Below the pieces are notes generated by a model. That model ran no database searches, was not told the DNA's origin, and saw only the letters and a program-made list of their open reading frames with translations. A program made the translations under genes and the position numbers. From assembly GCF_946223165.1 (NCBI RefSeq), contig NZ_CAMIBP010000004.1, positions 62,001 through 126,000 on the forward strand: a stretch of DNA of 64,000 nucleotides, given 5' to 3'. Shown piece after piece: positions 19,442 to 31,424 of the stretch. Numbering within the stretch: position 1 is the stretch's first letter; each line of letters starts with the position of its first letter. Source of the stretch: an uncultured Corynebacterium sp. GTDB taxonomy: Bacteria; Actinomycetota; Actinomycetes; Mycobacteriales; Mycobacteriaceae.

Positions 19442-19525
19442 CGGTTGATAAATGTACTCTGTGGCCGCCGCGTAGCCATAGTGCGGGAAGGATTTCTTAT
19501 CAGGTGGGGCGTTTGACGCGCCCGC

Positions 19526-19531
19526 TATGAT
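19526..19531 (+). promoter_or_regulatory. -10 box of dnaE (leaderless)
   Basis: TATGAT ends six bases before the dnaE ATG at 19538, so the message would start at the start codon. Confidence 0.55.
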
Positions 19532-19537
19532 GGCCGC

Positions 19538-23110
<3,573 letters not shown>

Positions 23111-23212
23111 GGTGCTCCCGCCGTTCGGCACCGGTGGGAGACTGGTGGGAGAACGAGGCGCTGAATAAAAATGCGCCCGGGTGAGTGGCTGGACCAAGGC
23201 GGCGGGTTAGGG

Positions 23213-23228
23213 TAGACAGCATAGTCTA
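23213..23228. promoter_or_regulatory. McbR operator TAGAC-N6-GTCTA
   Basis: TAGACAGCATAGTCTA is an exact match to the McbR consensus, the TetR-type repressor of methionine and cysteine metabolism in C. glutamicum. It ends 21 bases before the ATG at 23250 and contains TAGTCT, a possible -10 box, so bound McbR would block RNA polymerase. Repression would be lifted when S-adenosylhomocysteine rises. McbR itself is not in this window. Confidence 0.8.
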
Positions 23229-23249
23229 TTGGGAATGGAGTTCCGCCCT

Positions 23250-24432
23250 ATGGTCAACAAGATCCGCACCACCCATGTCGGCTCGCTGCCGCGCACGCCC
23301 GAACTGCTGGAGGCTAACCTCAAGCGCTCGGCCGGCGAGATCGGCGACGAGGAGTTCTTCGCCATCCTGGAGAAGGCGGTAGACGAGGTGGTCAAGCGTC
23401 AGCCAGACCTCGGCCTCGACATCATCAATGAGGGTGAGTACGGCCACATCACCTCCGGTGCCGTGGACTACGGTGCATGGTGGAACTACTCCTTCTCCCG
23501 TCTGGGTGGCCTGACCATGACGGACAAGGACCGCTGGGAGGGTGCCGAGGCGGTGCGCTCCGAGCCGGGCAACATCAAGCTCACCTCGTTTATCGATCGC
23601 CGCGATCGTCACATCTTCTCCGAGGCCTACAACGACCCGGAGTCCGGCATCTTCACTGGACGCAAGAAGGTCGCCAACCCGGAGTTCACGGGCCCGATCA
23701 CCTACATCGGTCAGAAGGACGTTCAAGGACGCCTTGGCGGCGAACGGGGCATCGGCAGGCTTCGTGGCGGCGCTGTCGCCGGGATCTGCTGCGCGCCTGG
23801 GCAATAAGTACTACAAGACGGCCCTGGAGGTCGTGCAGGCCTGCGGTGAGGCCCTGTCCCACGAGTACAAGGCCATCACGGACGCCGGTTTGACCGTCCA
23901 GTTCGACGCGCCGGATCTGGCGGAGGCCTGGGATCAGATCAACCCGGAGCCCTCGGTCAAGGATTTCCGGGCCTGGATTCGCGACCGTATCACGGTTCTC
24001 AACGACTCCATCAAGGACATTCCGCGCGAGCTGACCCGCCTGCATATCTGCTGGGGCTCGTGGCATGGTCCGCACTCGACGGATATCCCGTTTGCGGACA
24101 TCATCGACGAAATTCTGGAGGCCAAGGTGGGCGGCTTCTCCTTCGAGGGTGCCTCGCCGCGTCATGGGCACGAGTGGCGCGTGTGGCAGGATCATCCGCT
24201 GCCGGAGGGCACTGTCATTTACCCGGGCGTGATTTCGCACTCGACGAACGCCATCGAGCACCCGCGCCTGGTGGCGGATCGTATTATCCAATTCGCCGAG
24301 GTTGTGGGTCCGGAGAACGTCATCGCCTCCACGGACTGCGGCCTGGGCGGCCGTTTGCACCACCAGATTGCGTGGGCGAAGCTGGAGTCGCTGGTTGAGG
24401 GCGCGCGCATCGCGTCCGCCGAGCTTTTCTAG
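23250..24432 (+). pseudogene. MetE-like methyltransferase, frameshifted copy
   Basis: A cobalamin-independent methionine synthase II family protein (C-terminal catalytic half of MetE only). The first 160 residues or so (MVNKIRTTHVGSLPRT onward) read in one frame up to GQKDV near 23720. From FKDALAAN the homology continues in the next frame to the TAG at 24432, including the zinc motif HICWGSWHGPH and STDCGLGGR. Total length is 1 modulo 3, and the junction is about ten codons shorter than in the intact neighbour, so a small deletion is likely. AAGGACG occurs twice at the junction (23715-23721 and 23725-23731). The ATG at 23250 aligns with the start of the paralogue. A perfect McbR site precedes it. 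Sequencing error cannot be excluded. Confidence 0.8.
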
Positions 24433-24458
24433 AAGTGCTCGAGCGCTGACCTGGAGGA

Positions 24459-24486
24459 GGGGCACCCTGACGGGTGTCCCTTTTTT
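24459..24486 (+). terminator. intrinsic terminator after the first MetE-like copy
   Basis: Stem GGGGCACCC / GGGTGTCCC with loop TGAC, followed by six T. It separates the two MetE-like genes, which therefore have separate transcripts. Confidence 0.85.
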
Positions 24487-24650
24487 GTGTCTGTCGGGGA
24501 GCGACACATGCACTAGGAAGGTAACACCTTTAGCTGAATATCCTGTCCAAAGGTATGATCTTTAAGGAAAAGTGCCCCGTGATCTGCACCGGACTAGCTC
24601 TGAATATAACTCGGTGAAAGTGGGGACGAGCTGCGAGTTTCTATCCATTC

Positions 24651-24666
24651 TAGACCGCATAGTCTA
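24651..24666. promoter_or_regulatory. McbR operator TAGAC-N6-GTCTA (second copy)
   Basis: TAGACCGCATAGTCTA, exact match to the McbR consensus, 19 bases before the ATG at 24686. It differs from the first site by one spacer base. It includes TAGTCT as a likely -10 box. The 160 bases before it, after the terminator, also hold AAGGT-AAC-ACCTT at 24518-24530, a separate palindrome of unknown meaning. Confidence 0.82.
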
Positions 24667-24685
24667 GATAGAAAGGGTTGACACT

Positions 24686-25909
24686 ATGACCGCAAAGATC
24701 CGCACCACCCATGTCGGCTCCCTGCCGCGCACCAAGGAGCTCCTCGAGGCCAACCGCCGCCGCCTTGCCAGCGAGATTGATGCGGCCGAGTTCGACGGCA
24801 TCCTCCAGGAGTCGGTCAACTCCGTCGTGCAGCGCCAGCTCGACTTGGGCATCGACATCGTCAACGAGGGCGAGTACGGCCACGCGATGCTGGACACCGT
24901 AGACTACGGCTCGTGGTGGACCTATTCGTTCTCCCGCTTGGGTGGCTTGCGCCCGACCGACCCTGCCGAGCCGGATGCGAAGGGCAAGATTGTCCGCTAC
25001 ACCCCGGGCAACGTTGAGCTGACGACGTTTGATGACCGCCGCGACCGCGCGATCTTCGCCGATGCATACGCGGACCCCAAGTCGGGCATCGAGAGCGGCC
25101 CCAAGGGCGGCTTGTACCTGCCTACCATCGAGCAGCCGCTGAGCTACGTGGGACAGGACGCGCTCGCGGCAGACCTGCGCCACCTGGGCAGCGCCCTAGA
25201 ATCCACGGGTGCGGCTGCCTCCGGCGTTGAGGGTTTCGTGGCCGCCGTCTCGCCGGGCTCCGCAGCGCGCATCCGCAACCTGTACTACCCGACCTACGCC
25301 GAACTCCTCGACGCGACCGCCGAGGTCATGTCCCACGAATACAAGGCCATTGCTGACGCCGGCTACGTGGTCCAGCTCGACGCGCCGGATCTGGCCGAGG
25401 CCTTCGATCAGATTAACCCGGAGCCGTCGTACGAGGACTTCCGTACCTACGTGCGCCAGAACGTCGACGCCATCAACAAGTCCATCGAGGGCATCGACCC
25501 GAAGCTCGTCCGGCTGCACATCTGCTGGGGTTCCTGGCATGGACCGCACTCCACCGATGTTCCGTTCGAGGAGATTGTCGACGAAATCCTGCAGGCCAAT
25601 GTGGGCGGCTTTACCTTCGAGGCTGCTAACGCTCGTCACGCCGCCGAGTGGCGCGTGTGGAAGAATCGTCAACTGCCGGAGGGCACGGTCATCATCCCGG
25701 GCGTGGTCTCGCACTCCACCAACCTCATCGAGGATCCGCGACTGGTGGCGGACCGCATCATCCAGTTCGCTGAGCTCGTCGGCCCGGATAATGTCATCGC
25801 GTCGACTGACTGCGGCCTGGGTGGACGCATCCACGAGCAGCTGGCCTGGGCTAAGCTCGAGTCCCTGGTCAAGGGCGCGGAGATCGCCACGCAGGAGCTG
25901 TACTCCTAG
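24686..25909 (+). CDS. MetE-like methyltransferase, intact copy
   Basis: Protein of 407 residues equal to the C-terminal catalytic barrel of cobalamin-independent methionine synthase, without the N-terminal half. The zinc ligands are visible: His278 and Cys280 in LHICWGSWHGPHSTD and Cys376 in STDCGLGGR; the Glu ligand is probably in FTFEAANARH. The family includes core-MetE methionine synthases and coenzyme M-type epoxide lyases. The McbR site argues for a role in methionine or other sulfur metabolism, perhaps methyl transfer to homocysteine or another thiol. It is a tandem paralogue of the frameshifted gene before it. AAAGGG lies ten bases before the ATG. A long hairpin follows. Confidence 0.88.
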   Translation: MTAKIRTTHVGSLPRTKELLEANRRRLASEIDAAEFDGILQESVNSVVQRQLDLGIDIVNEGEYGHAMLDTVDYGSWWTYSFSRLGGLRPTDPAEPDAKGKIVRYTPGNVELTTFDDRRDRAIFADAYADPKSGIESGPKGGLYLPTIEQPLSYVGQDALAADLRHLGSALESTGAAASGVEGFVAAVSPGSAARIRNLYYPTYAELLDATAEVMSHEYKAIADAGYVVQLDAPDLAEAFDQINPEPSYEDFRTYVRQNVDAINKSIEGIDPKLVRLHICWGSWHGPHSTDVPFEEIVDEILQANVGGFTFEAANARHAAEWRVWKNRQLPEGTVIIPGVVSHSTNLIEDPRLVADRIIQFAELVGPDNVIASTDCGLGGRIHEQLAWAKLESLVKGAEIATQELYS

Positions 25910-25966
25910 CCTGGGTCCGAAGGCCTGACGCCCTGCCGGGCCTTGGTGCCGGGGGAGAGGGAGAAA

Positions 25967-26002
25967 AAGGCGGCATCGTCAAGCGCTTGACGATGCCGCC
26001 TT
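25967..26002. terminator. bidirectional terminator, 18-bp perfect palindrome
   Basis: AAGGCGGCATCGTCAAGC and its exact reverse complement abut with no spacer. On the minus strand the stem is followed by a T run, so it suits the gene ending at 26024; it also lies 57 bases after the convergent MetE-like gene. Confidence 0.85.
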
Positions 26003-26023
26003 CATCGTGCGGTGTGTGCGGGT

Positions 26024-26620
26024 TTAGTGAAAGCCCGCGCTGCGTGCTGCGTTGACGATGTCCTGGAGGAAGGCCGGGTTGATAGCGGCGAGCATGGAGA
26101 CGAGCTGGACTAAGACGCCGGCGACGCCCACCAGCATGTTGATCCACGCGAATGCTTCCTTGGATTCATCGGTCATCTCGGCCGACTTGGCCCATTCCGG
26201 CAGTTCCACCTTGGTGGTGCCGTCCTCGTTGATGGCGCACGCCGGGGTCTCTGGCATGCCAGACGAGCCGTAGCCGTTGATGATGCCCAAGGCCAGCTCC
26301 TGCGGACCCATGAAGGAGGAGCCGGCGGTGCCGTTCTCGGCGGCCTCCTTGTGCTCCTGCTTGAGGCGGTCAATCTCAGCCCGGCAGGCGGCATCAACGG
26401 TGTTCGTGTCGGCCTTGGACGGGGAGGCGGCTTCGGGCTTCTTGGTGTCCGCGGACGCAGCGTTCGACGAAGAGGAACCCTCGGTCGAGTCCGAGCTGGA
26501 GCTCGACTGAGACGTGTCGGAGGACTGATCCTCGGCAGCCTGAGCGGCCACCGGAGAAACGAGACCGAGGGCAACGCTGGTCGCGGCGACGAGGGCCACG
26601 GAGAAGCGACGAGAGCGCAT
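26024..26620 (-). CDS. secreted protein of unknown function
   Basis: Protein of 198 residues. A clear signal peptide (MRSRRFSVALVAATSVALGLVSP..AQAAE, cleavage near AQA-AE, about residue 29) leads to a 45-residue Ser/Asp-rich linker. A central part with two Cys (CRAEID and PACAIN), likely a disulphide, follows. The C-terminal 45 residues are strongly hydrophobic (INMLVGVAGVLVQLVSMLAAI) and end in NAARSAGFH. They could embed in the cell envelope, possibly the mycolic acid membrane. No LPXTG motif. AGGAG precedes the ATG. It lies downstream of another secreted protein, but a terminator separates them. Confidence 0.7.
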   Translation of the reverse strand: MRSRRFSVALVAATSVALGLVSPVAAQAAEDQSSDTSQSSSSSDSTEGSSSSNAASADTKKPEAASPSKADTNTVDAACRAEIDRLKQEHKEAAENGTAGSSFMGPQELALGIINGYGSSGMPETPACAINEDGTTKVELPEWAKSAEMTDESKEAFAWINMLVGVAGVLVQLVSMLAAINPAFLQDIVNAARSAGFH

Positions 26621-26685
26621 GAGAGAACTCCTAGAAAAGGTTGGGGCGGAAAATTCTGCCCATGAATGTAGCAGGCGGGGTTAAA

Positions 26686-26711
26686 AGGTGGGGTCAACAG
26701 TGACCCCACCT
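26686..26711 (-). terminator. terminator of the choice-of-anchor gene
   Basis: Perfect 11-base stem AGGTGGGGTCA / TGACCCCACCT with a four-base loop, followed on the minus strand by TTTT. It ends the gene that stops at 26719. Confidence 0.85.
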
Positions 26712-26718
26712 CACGTCC

Positions 26719-28611
26719 TTAGCGCAGGAACGGGAGGAAGGTGCGCAGCTGCTCCTTGATTCCCGGGACGAACTGGTAGGCGGCGGCGACTGCCGCGCCC
26801 AGGGCAGCGAGGACCGCGACGACGATGCCAGCGGCCGAGGAACCGATGGAGCTGGAGTCCTTATCGCCTGGGTTCTCTGGCTTTTCGGGGGTCTCCGGCT
26901 CCTCTGGGGTCTCAGGGGCCTGCGCAAGGAGGTCCTCGACCTGGTAGATCGTGGTTGTGCCGGACACTTCGTTGCCGACCACCAGCAGGTACTGGCCGTT
27001 CGGGGAATCCTTCTTGTCGACGAACGCGAAGCCCTCCGGGCCGAGGTCGCCGGCCGCAGCGGTGGACGCGGCGTCATCGAGGTCGATGTCGACGGAGAAG
27101 TCGCGGTTATTGATGTAGGTGGCGAACTTCGCGTTCGCCGGGTCCGTGATGTCGTAGACGAAGACGCCGCCCACGCGCTCTGCGCCGATGAACGCGTAGG
27201 TGCGATCGCCGACCGTGCCGATGGTCAGGGCCTCGGGCTCTGGGCCCTTGTTGTCGGAGCGATCGTCGAACTTGTTGTCCTCGTTGTCGGCATTGAAGCT
27301 GAGCTTGCCTTCGGCGTGAAGCTTGGCCGTAATCTCCTCGAACTCGGATCCGGAGTCGAAGACGACGGCGCCGGAGGCGTCATAGATGCTAAACGAGCGG
27401 GAACCGTAGGAGTAGAGCGCGTCATAGCAGCCCTTGTCCTCGTTGAAGCCGTCCACGGCGGACACCTTGAGCTTGCCGGCCACCTTCTCCTCGGCAATGT
27501 CGAGGGGGAAGGCGTCCCCGCACAGCAGTTGTTTCTCGGCCAGGTCCTCGATGGAGGTCTCGTCGGTGTAGACGCCGCTGCCGCCCTCGTCTTCGTCGAC
27601 GCCCCACTCGCGGGCGTCGCCCTCGTTGGCGGTGGCAAAGTAGGTCTGGCCGGCTGCGGTGAACGCGCCGATGCTGTCCGGCATGGACAGGCCGTGGACC
27701 GGGATGGTGCGCAGCTGCGCGGCCCCGTCCTTGTTGGAGGAGTCAAGGGCCACCGTGGAGTGGTCGGCGATGTGGGCCGGGAGGATCTTCTCCACGGTGG
27801 CGGAGGCGATGTCGATGACGCCGATGGCGTTGGCCTCCTGCAGCGTCACGTAGGCCTTGCCGTCGGCGGAGGTGATGTACTCCGGCTCGAAGTCGATGGA
27901 GGGCTTGGCGTCATGTGCGGGCGGGCCGAAGACGCGGACGCCGGCGGGCAGTTTCGTGCCGTCGAAGGCACGGAAGTCGGCCACGCGGGCATCTGCAGCA
28001 GCAGGGGCGGCGACGGTGGACGGCAGGGCGATGACGGAGACGGAGCCCTCCGGGTCGCGGGCGTAGTCGGTGCCCTCGGTATTGAGTTCGTTGGAGGGCT
28101 CGCCCTCGTTGGCCAGCAGTGCCCAGGCGCCGTCGGCGGTGATGTGGACATTGTCCGGAAGGGGGCCGACGGGAACGCGGCCGAGCTCCTCGCCGGTGGC
28201 GGCATTGAAGAAGAGAGCCTCGCCGGCCTCGGTCTTGTCGGCCTGCTGAACGGCGACAACGCCCAAGCCGTCGGGACGAACGGCCACGGAGTTGATCTCC
28301 TTGTCGTCACCGGCGGACAGGGATCCGACCTTGACGGGCTTCGCCGGATCGGAGGCGTCGAGGATGTCGACCTCGCCGGCCTGCGCATTGACGGTGAAGA
28401 TGCGCTGGGAGGCCGGGTGGTACGCCACGATCTCGGCGGCGGAGGCGCCTAGGATGCCGGAGTCGTAGGAGTCCAGGACGGACAGCTTGACGCCGGCGTC
28501 GGCGGCGGAGGTGGAGATGACGTTGGAGACCACGGCGGCCTGGGCCGGGGCGGCGACGAGGCCGCAGCTCAGGGCAGCCGCCGCGCAGAGGGAGAGGGCG
28601 CGAATACGCAT
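26719..28611 (-). CDS. choice-of-anchor I family secreted protein
   Basis: Surface protein of 630 residues. The signal peptide (MRIRALSLCAAAALSCGLVAAPAQA) is followed by a seven-bladed-propeller-like body with the segments HPASQRIFTVNAQAGEVDILD, VAVRPDGLGVVAVQQ, FFATANEGDAREW and NKGPEPEALTIG seen in the choice-of-anchor I (alkaline-phosphatase-like) family. A Pro/Glu linker (PETPEEPETPEKPE) leads to one C-terminal membrane helix (about residues 588-610) and a short tail, PGIKEQLRTFLPFLR. It is therefore exported and held in the membrane by its C-terminus, not by sortase. Enzyme activity is not established for this family. GAAGGA precedes the ATG. Confidence 0.8.
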   Translation of the reverse strand: MRIRALSLCAAAALSCGLVAAPAQAAVVSNVISTSAADAGVKLSVLDSYDSGILGASAAEIVAYHPASQRIFTVNAQAGEVDILDASDPAKPVKVGSLSAGDDKEINSVAVRPDGLGVVAVQQADKTEAGEALFFNAATGEELGRVPVGPLPDNVHITADGAWALLANEGEPSNELNTEGTDYARDPEGSVSVIALPSTVAAPAAADARVADFRAFDGTKLPAGVRVFGPPAHDAKPSIDFEPEYITSADGKAYVTLQEANAIGVIDIASATVEKILPAHIADHSTVALDSSNKDGAAQLRTIPVHGLSMPDSIGAFTAAGQTYFATANEGDAREWGVDEDEGGSGVYTDETSIEDLAEKQLLCGDAFPLDIAEEKVAGKLKVSAVDGFNEDKGCYDALYSYGSRSFSIYDASGAVVFDSGSEFEEITAKLHAEGKLSFNADNEDNKFDDRSDNKGPEPEALTIGTVGDRTYAFIGAERVGGVFVYDITDPANAKFATYINNRDFSVDIDLDDAASTAAAGDLGPEGFAFVDKKDSPNGQYLLVVGNEVSGTTTIYQVEDLLAQAPETPEEPETPEKPENPGDKDSSSIGSSAAGIVVAVLAALGAAVAAAYQFVPGIKEQLRTFLPFLR

Positions 28612-28773
28612 GGGGATAGGTCCTTCGAAGAGATAGATAGAGGTAGATAAAACGGAAGATGAACCGTCTGTCGAGCTAACCGAATCCGGGTAAATTTCGC
28701 GCGACGCCGAGGTTGCCAGCAGATGAAAACTTCAATAATCGGTCGCTTAGTAGGTAAGCGTGTGGCGGGTGAC

Positions 28774-28779
28774 TAAGAT
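28774..28779 (+). promoter_or_regulatory. -10 box of ilvA (leaderless)
   Basis: TAAGAT ends eight bases before the ilvA ATG. Just upstream, CGCTTA-N5-TAAGCG (28744-28760) is an inverted repeat near the -35 region that could bind a regulator. Confidence 0.5.
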
Positions 28780-28787
28780 GTTGTCCC

Positions 28788-30086
28788 ATGATTGCAACGA
28801 CAACAGATCCGAAGACCTTCGAGCCCATCCATGCCTCCGATATTCAGCAGGCCCAGGCCCGAATTTCCACCGAGATCGCGCCGACGCCGCTGCAGTACTG
28901 CCCGCGCCTGTCGCAGGAAACCGGCTACGAGGTTTACCTCAAGCGCGAGGATCTTCAGGATGTGCGCTCCTACAAGATTCGCGGAGCCCTCTACGGCATC
29001 TCTAACCTGAGCGCGGAGCAGCGCTCCCACGGCATCGTCACGGCCTCTGCGGGCAACCACGCGCAGGGCGTGGCGTACGCCTGCCGCACCATGGGGATCC
29101 AGGGAAAGATCTTCGTACCGGAGCCCACCCCGAAGCAGAAGCGCGACCGCATCCTCGTCCACGGAGGGGACCAGGTGGAGCTGGTTGTCACCGGCGCCAA
29201 CTTTGACGAGGCCGCGGCCGCCGCGCATGCCGATGCCGCCGAGCGCGGCGCCATCTTCATCGAGCCCTTCGATGCCCGCGACACCATCACCGGCCAGGGC
29301 ACCGTGGCCGCGGAGGTTCTCTCGCAGCTGTCCAGCCTGGGTAAGTCTCTCGACACCATCGTTGTGCCGGTCGGTGGCGGCGGATTGCTCTCTGGCATCA
29401 CGTCGTACCTCGCGGACATGTCGCCGCGCACCGCGATCGTCGGCATCGAACCGGCGGGCGCGGCCTCGATGACCGCCGCTTTTGAGAACGGCGGCCCCGT
29501 GACCCTGGAATCTGTGGACCCGTTCGTCGATGGCGCGGCCGTCAAGCGCTTGGGCGACCTGCCGTATCAGTTACTCGAGGCCAACCAGGGGCGCCTGCAC
29601 TGGGATACCGTCTCCGAGGGCGCCGTGTGTACCGAGCAGCTGGGCCTGTACCAGAACGAGGGTATCGTCGCCGAGCCCGCGGGCGCCCTGTCCGTGGCGG
29701 GCCTGCGCACGCTCAACCTCGCGCTGGGATCCGTGGTGGTCTGCGTTATCTCCGGCGGCAATAACGACGTCCTGCGCTACGCAGAGATCATGGAGCGCTC
29801 CCTTGTCCACCGCGGTCTCAAGCACTACTTCCTGGTCAACTTCCCGCAGGAGCCGGGCCAGCTGCGTCACTTTCTCACCGAGATCCTCGGCCCCGAGGAC
29901 GACATCACGCTCTTCGAATACTTGAAGCGCAACAACCGCGAGACTGGCGCCGCCCTCGTGGGCATCGAGCTGAACCGCGCCGCGGACATCACCGGTCTCC
30001 TCGAGCGCATGGATGCCTCCAAGATCAGCTGTGAGCACCTCAAGCCGGGCACCCCGGAGTACGACTACCTGGTGGCCTCAAAGTAG
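28788..30086 (+). CDS. ilvA: threonine ammonia-lyase (dehydratase)
   Basis: PLP enzyme that converts threonine to 2-oxobutanoate, the first step of isoleucine synthesis. It has 432 residues. The PLP lysine is Lys63 in VRSYKIRGA; the Gly-rich phosphate loop is VPVGGGGLLSG and the Ser of ISGGNND follows. The C-terminal hundred residues form the ACT-like regulatory domain (RHFLTEILGPEDDITLFEYLKRNNRETG), so feedback inhibition by isoleucine is expected. This is the single-ACT type known from C. glutamicum. It stands alone, and supplies isoleucine for IleRS at the start of the window. Confidence 0.96.
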   Translation: MIATTTDPKTFEPIHASDIQQAQARISTEIAPTPLQYCPRLSQETGYEVYLKREDLQDVRSYKIRGALYGISNLSAEQRSHGIVTASAGNHAQGVAYACRTMGIQGKIFVPEPTPKQKRDRILVHGGDQVELVVTGANFDEAAAAAHADAAERGAIFIEPFDARDTITGQGTVAAEVLSQLSSLGKSLDTIVVPVGGGGLLSGITSYLADMSPRTAIVGIEPAGAASMTAAFENGGPVTLESVDPFVDGAAVKRLGDLPYQLLEANQGRLHWDTVSEGAVCTEQLGLYQNEGIVAEPAGALSVAGLRTLNLALGSVVVCVISGGNNDVLRYAEIMERSLVHRGLKHYFLVNFPQEPGQLRHFLTEILGPEDDITLFEYLKRNNRETGAALVGIELNRAADITGLLERMDASKISCEHLKPGTPEYDYLVASK

Positions 30087-30117
30087 TCCCTACTTCGGCC
30101 GCCAGGGACGGCCACGG

Positions 30118-30123
30118 TAGCCT
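30118..30123 (+). promoter_or_regulatory. -10 box of the yigZ-like operon (leaderless)
   Basis: TAGCCT ends six bases before the ATG at 30130. Confidence 0.4.
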
Positions 30124-30129
30124 GACTGC

Positions 30130-30786
30130 ATGAGCGCACTGAGTTATGTCCGCCCTGCCGCGGGGAAGGTGTGGGAGCACGAGATTGAGATCAAACGCTC
30201 CCGCTTCATTACCCTGGTGGGACGCGTGACCGAAGAGGACGAAGCGCGGGAGTTTATCGACGCCGCCAAGGCACGCTTTCCCGACGCCCGCCACCACTGC
30301 TCGGCTTACGTCTATCACGTGGATGACGCCAACCCGGTCGAGCGCTCCTCCGATGATGGCGAGCCGTCGGGCACGGCGGGCAAACCCATGCTCGATGTGG
30401 TCAAAGGATCGGGCATGCTTGATCTGTGCGCGGTGGTGGTGCGCTACTTCGGAGGCGTCAAGCTCGGCGCTGGGGGACTGGTGCATGCCTACAGCGGCGC
30501 GGTGAGCGAGACCCTGGAGACGATGGGGGCGAGCGATCGCGTGACGCGGGCAATCAAGGAGCTCTACGTCGTCGACGTCGACCATGCAGAGGCTGGCCGC
30601 ATCGAGGCTGAGCTGCGCGGCCGCGGCTACGATGTGGTCGATACGCGGTACGGCGCGGAGGTCACGCTCACCCTTGCCGTCGATCCCGGCGGACGGCCGC
30701 AGCTTGATGCTGAACTAGCGGCACTGTCCCAAGGCCGGGTGGAAGCGGCCGAAGCCGGGCGCGAATGGGTAGAATTACCGTCATGA
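30130..30786 (+). CDS. YigZ/IMPACT family protein
   Basis: Protein of 218 residues with the N-terminal UPF0029 (IMPACT) domain: KRSRFITLVGRV, RHHCSAYVYHVDD, DDGEPSGTAGKPML and VVRYFGGVKLGAGGL. A short C-terminal DUF1949-like ferredoxin fold follows. In eukaryotes IMPACT acts on Gcn2; the bacterial function is not settled, perhaps in translation or peptide handling. First of three tightly packed genes; the next starts on ATGA. Confidence 0.9.
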   Translation: MSALSYVRPAAGKVWEHEIEIKRSRFITLVGRVTEEDEAREFIDAAKARFPDARHHCSAYVYHVDDANPVERSSDDGEPSGTAGKPMLDVVKGSGMLDLCAVVVRYFGGVKLGAGGLVHAYSGAVSETLETMGASDRVTRAIKELYVVDVDHAEAGRIEAELRGRGYDVVDTRYGAEVTLTLAVDPGGRPQLDAELAALSQGRVEAAEAGREWVELPS

Positions 30787-31019
30787 CTATGCAGCCCCGC
30801 CCCAATAATCCGATTGAGAAGCGCAAGCAGGACGTGCGCAAGCATTCGCGCAACGCCGTTATTTCCGTCGTCGGTGGTGTCGGCGGCGGCCTCTTGCTCG
30901 CCTGGATGACGACAGCGGACTGGTTCTTCCTCATGCTCGGCCTCGTCGTGGCCGTCGTGGGCGGCGCCTATAACTGGATGCAGATCCAGAAGATCGTCAA
31001 TCACAAGGACCAGTACTAA
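30783..31019 (+). CDS. small two-helix membrane protein
   Basis: Protein of 78 residues: a basic N-terminus (RPNNPIEKRKQDVRKHSRN), two hydrophobic segments (about residues 25-43 and 46-63) and a short polar tail. The start overlaps the yigZ stop by four bases and the stop directly abuts the hslR ATG, so it is the middle gene of a three-gene operon. Function unknown. Confidence 0.75.
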   Translation: MTMQPRPNNPIEKRKQDVRKHSRNAVISVVGGVGGGLLLAWMTTADWFFLMLGLVVAVVGGAYNWMQIQKIVNHKDQY

Positions 31020-31424
31020 ATGTCGGCTGCCGGCGGAGGCAGCGGTGGCAGCACCGGGGACGGTGGCCCCGTCCGTATCGACGCGTGGGTGTGGTCCGTG
31101 CGCATGTTCAAGACGCGTTCTGAGGCTGCCGATGCAGTCAAGGCGGGACACGTCAAGCTCAACGGCAATGCCACGAAGCCCGCGCAGCAGGTTGTCCCGG
31201 GGGATCGCGTGCGCGTGTGGCGCAACCACCACGAGCATGACCTTGAGGTCCTCGCGACGGTGCGCAAGCGCGTCGGCGCCCCGCAGGCGCGGGCTTGCTA
31301 CATCGACCACGCGCCCCCGCCGCTGCCGAAGGAATTCCTGCCGGCGCTGCCCGTGCGCGATCGCGGCGCTGGCCGCCCCACGAAGCGGGACCGCCGGCAG
31401 ATGGATAAGTTTCTCGGCCGCTAA
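31020..31424 (+). CDS. hslR: S4-domain RNA-binding protein, Hsp15 type
   Basis: Protein of 134 residues. After a Gly/Ser-rich N-terminus comes an S4 domain (RIDAWVWSVRMFKTRSEAADAVKAGHVKLNG, about residues 19-75) and a basic tail. It matches Hsp15 (HslR), which binds stalled 50S subunits carrying peptidyl-tRNA. Start immediately follows the previous stop (TAA-ATG). Its end overlaps by four bases the convergent alarmone synthetase gene. Confidence 0.85.
   Translation: MSAAGGGSGGSTGDGGPVRIDAWVWSVRMFKTRSEAADAVKAGHVKLNGNATKPAQQVVPGDRVRVWRNHHEHDLEVLATVRKRVGAPQARACYIDHAPPPLPKEFLPALPVRDRGAGRPTKRDRRQMDKFLGR

Noticed and set aside
28625..28650. GATA-rich microsatellite (agatagatagaggtagata)
   Set aside because: Too short and imperfect to claim as a functional repeat; it lies in the leader of the secreted protein gene.
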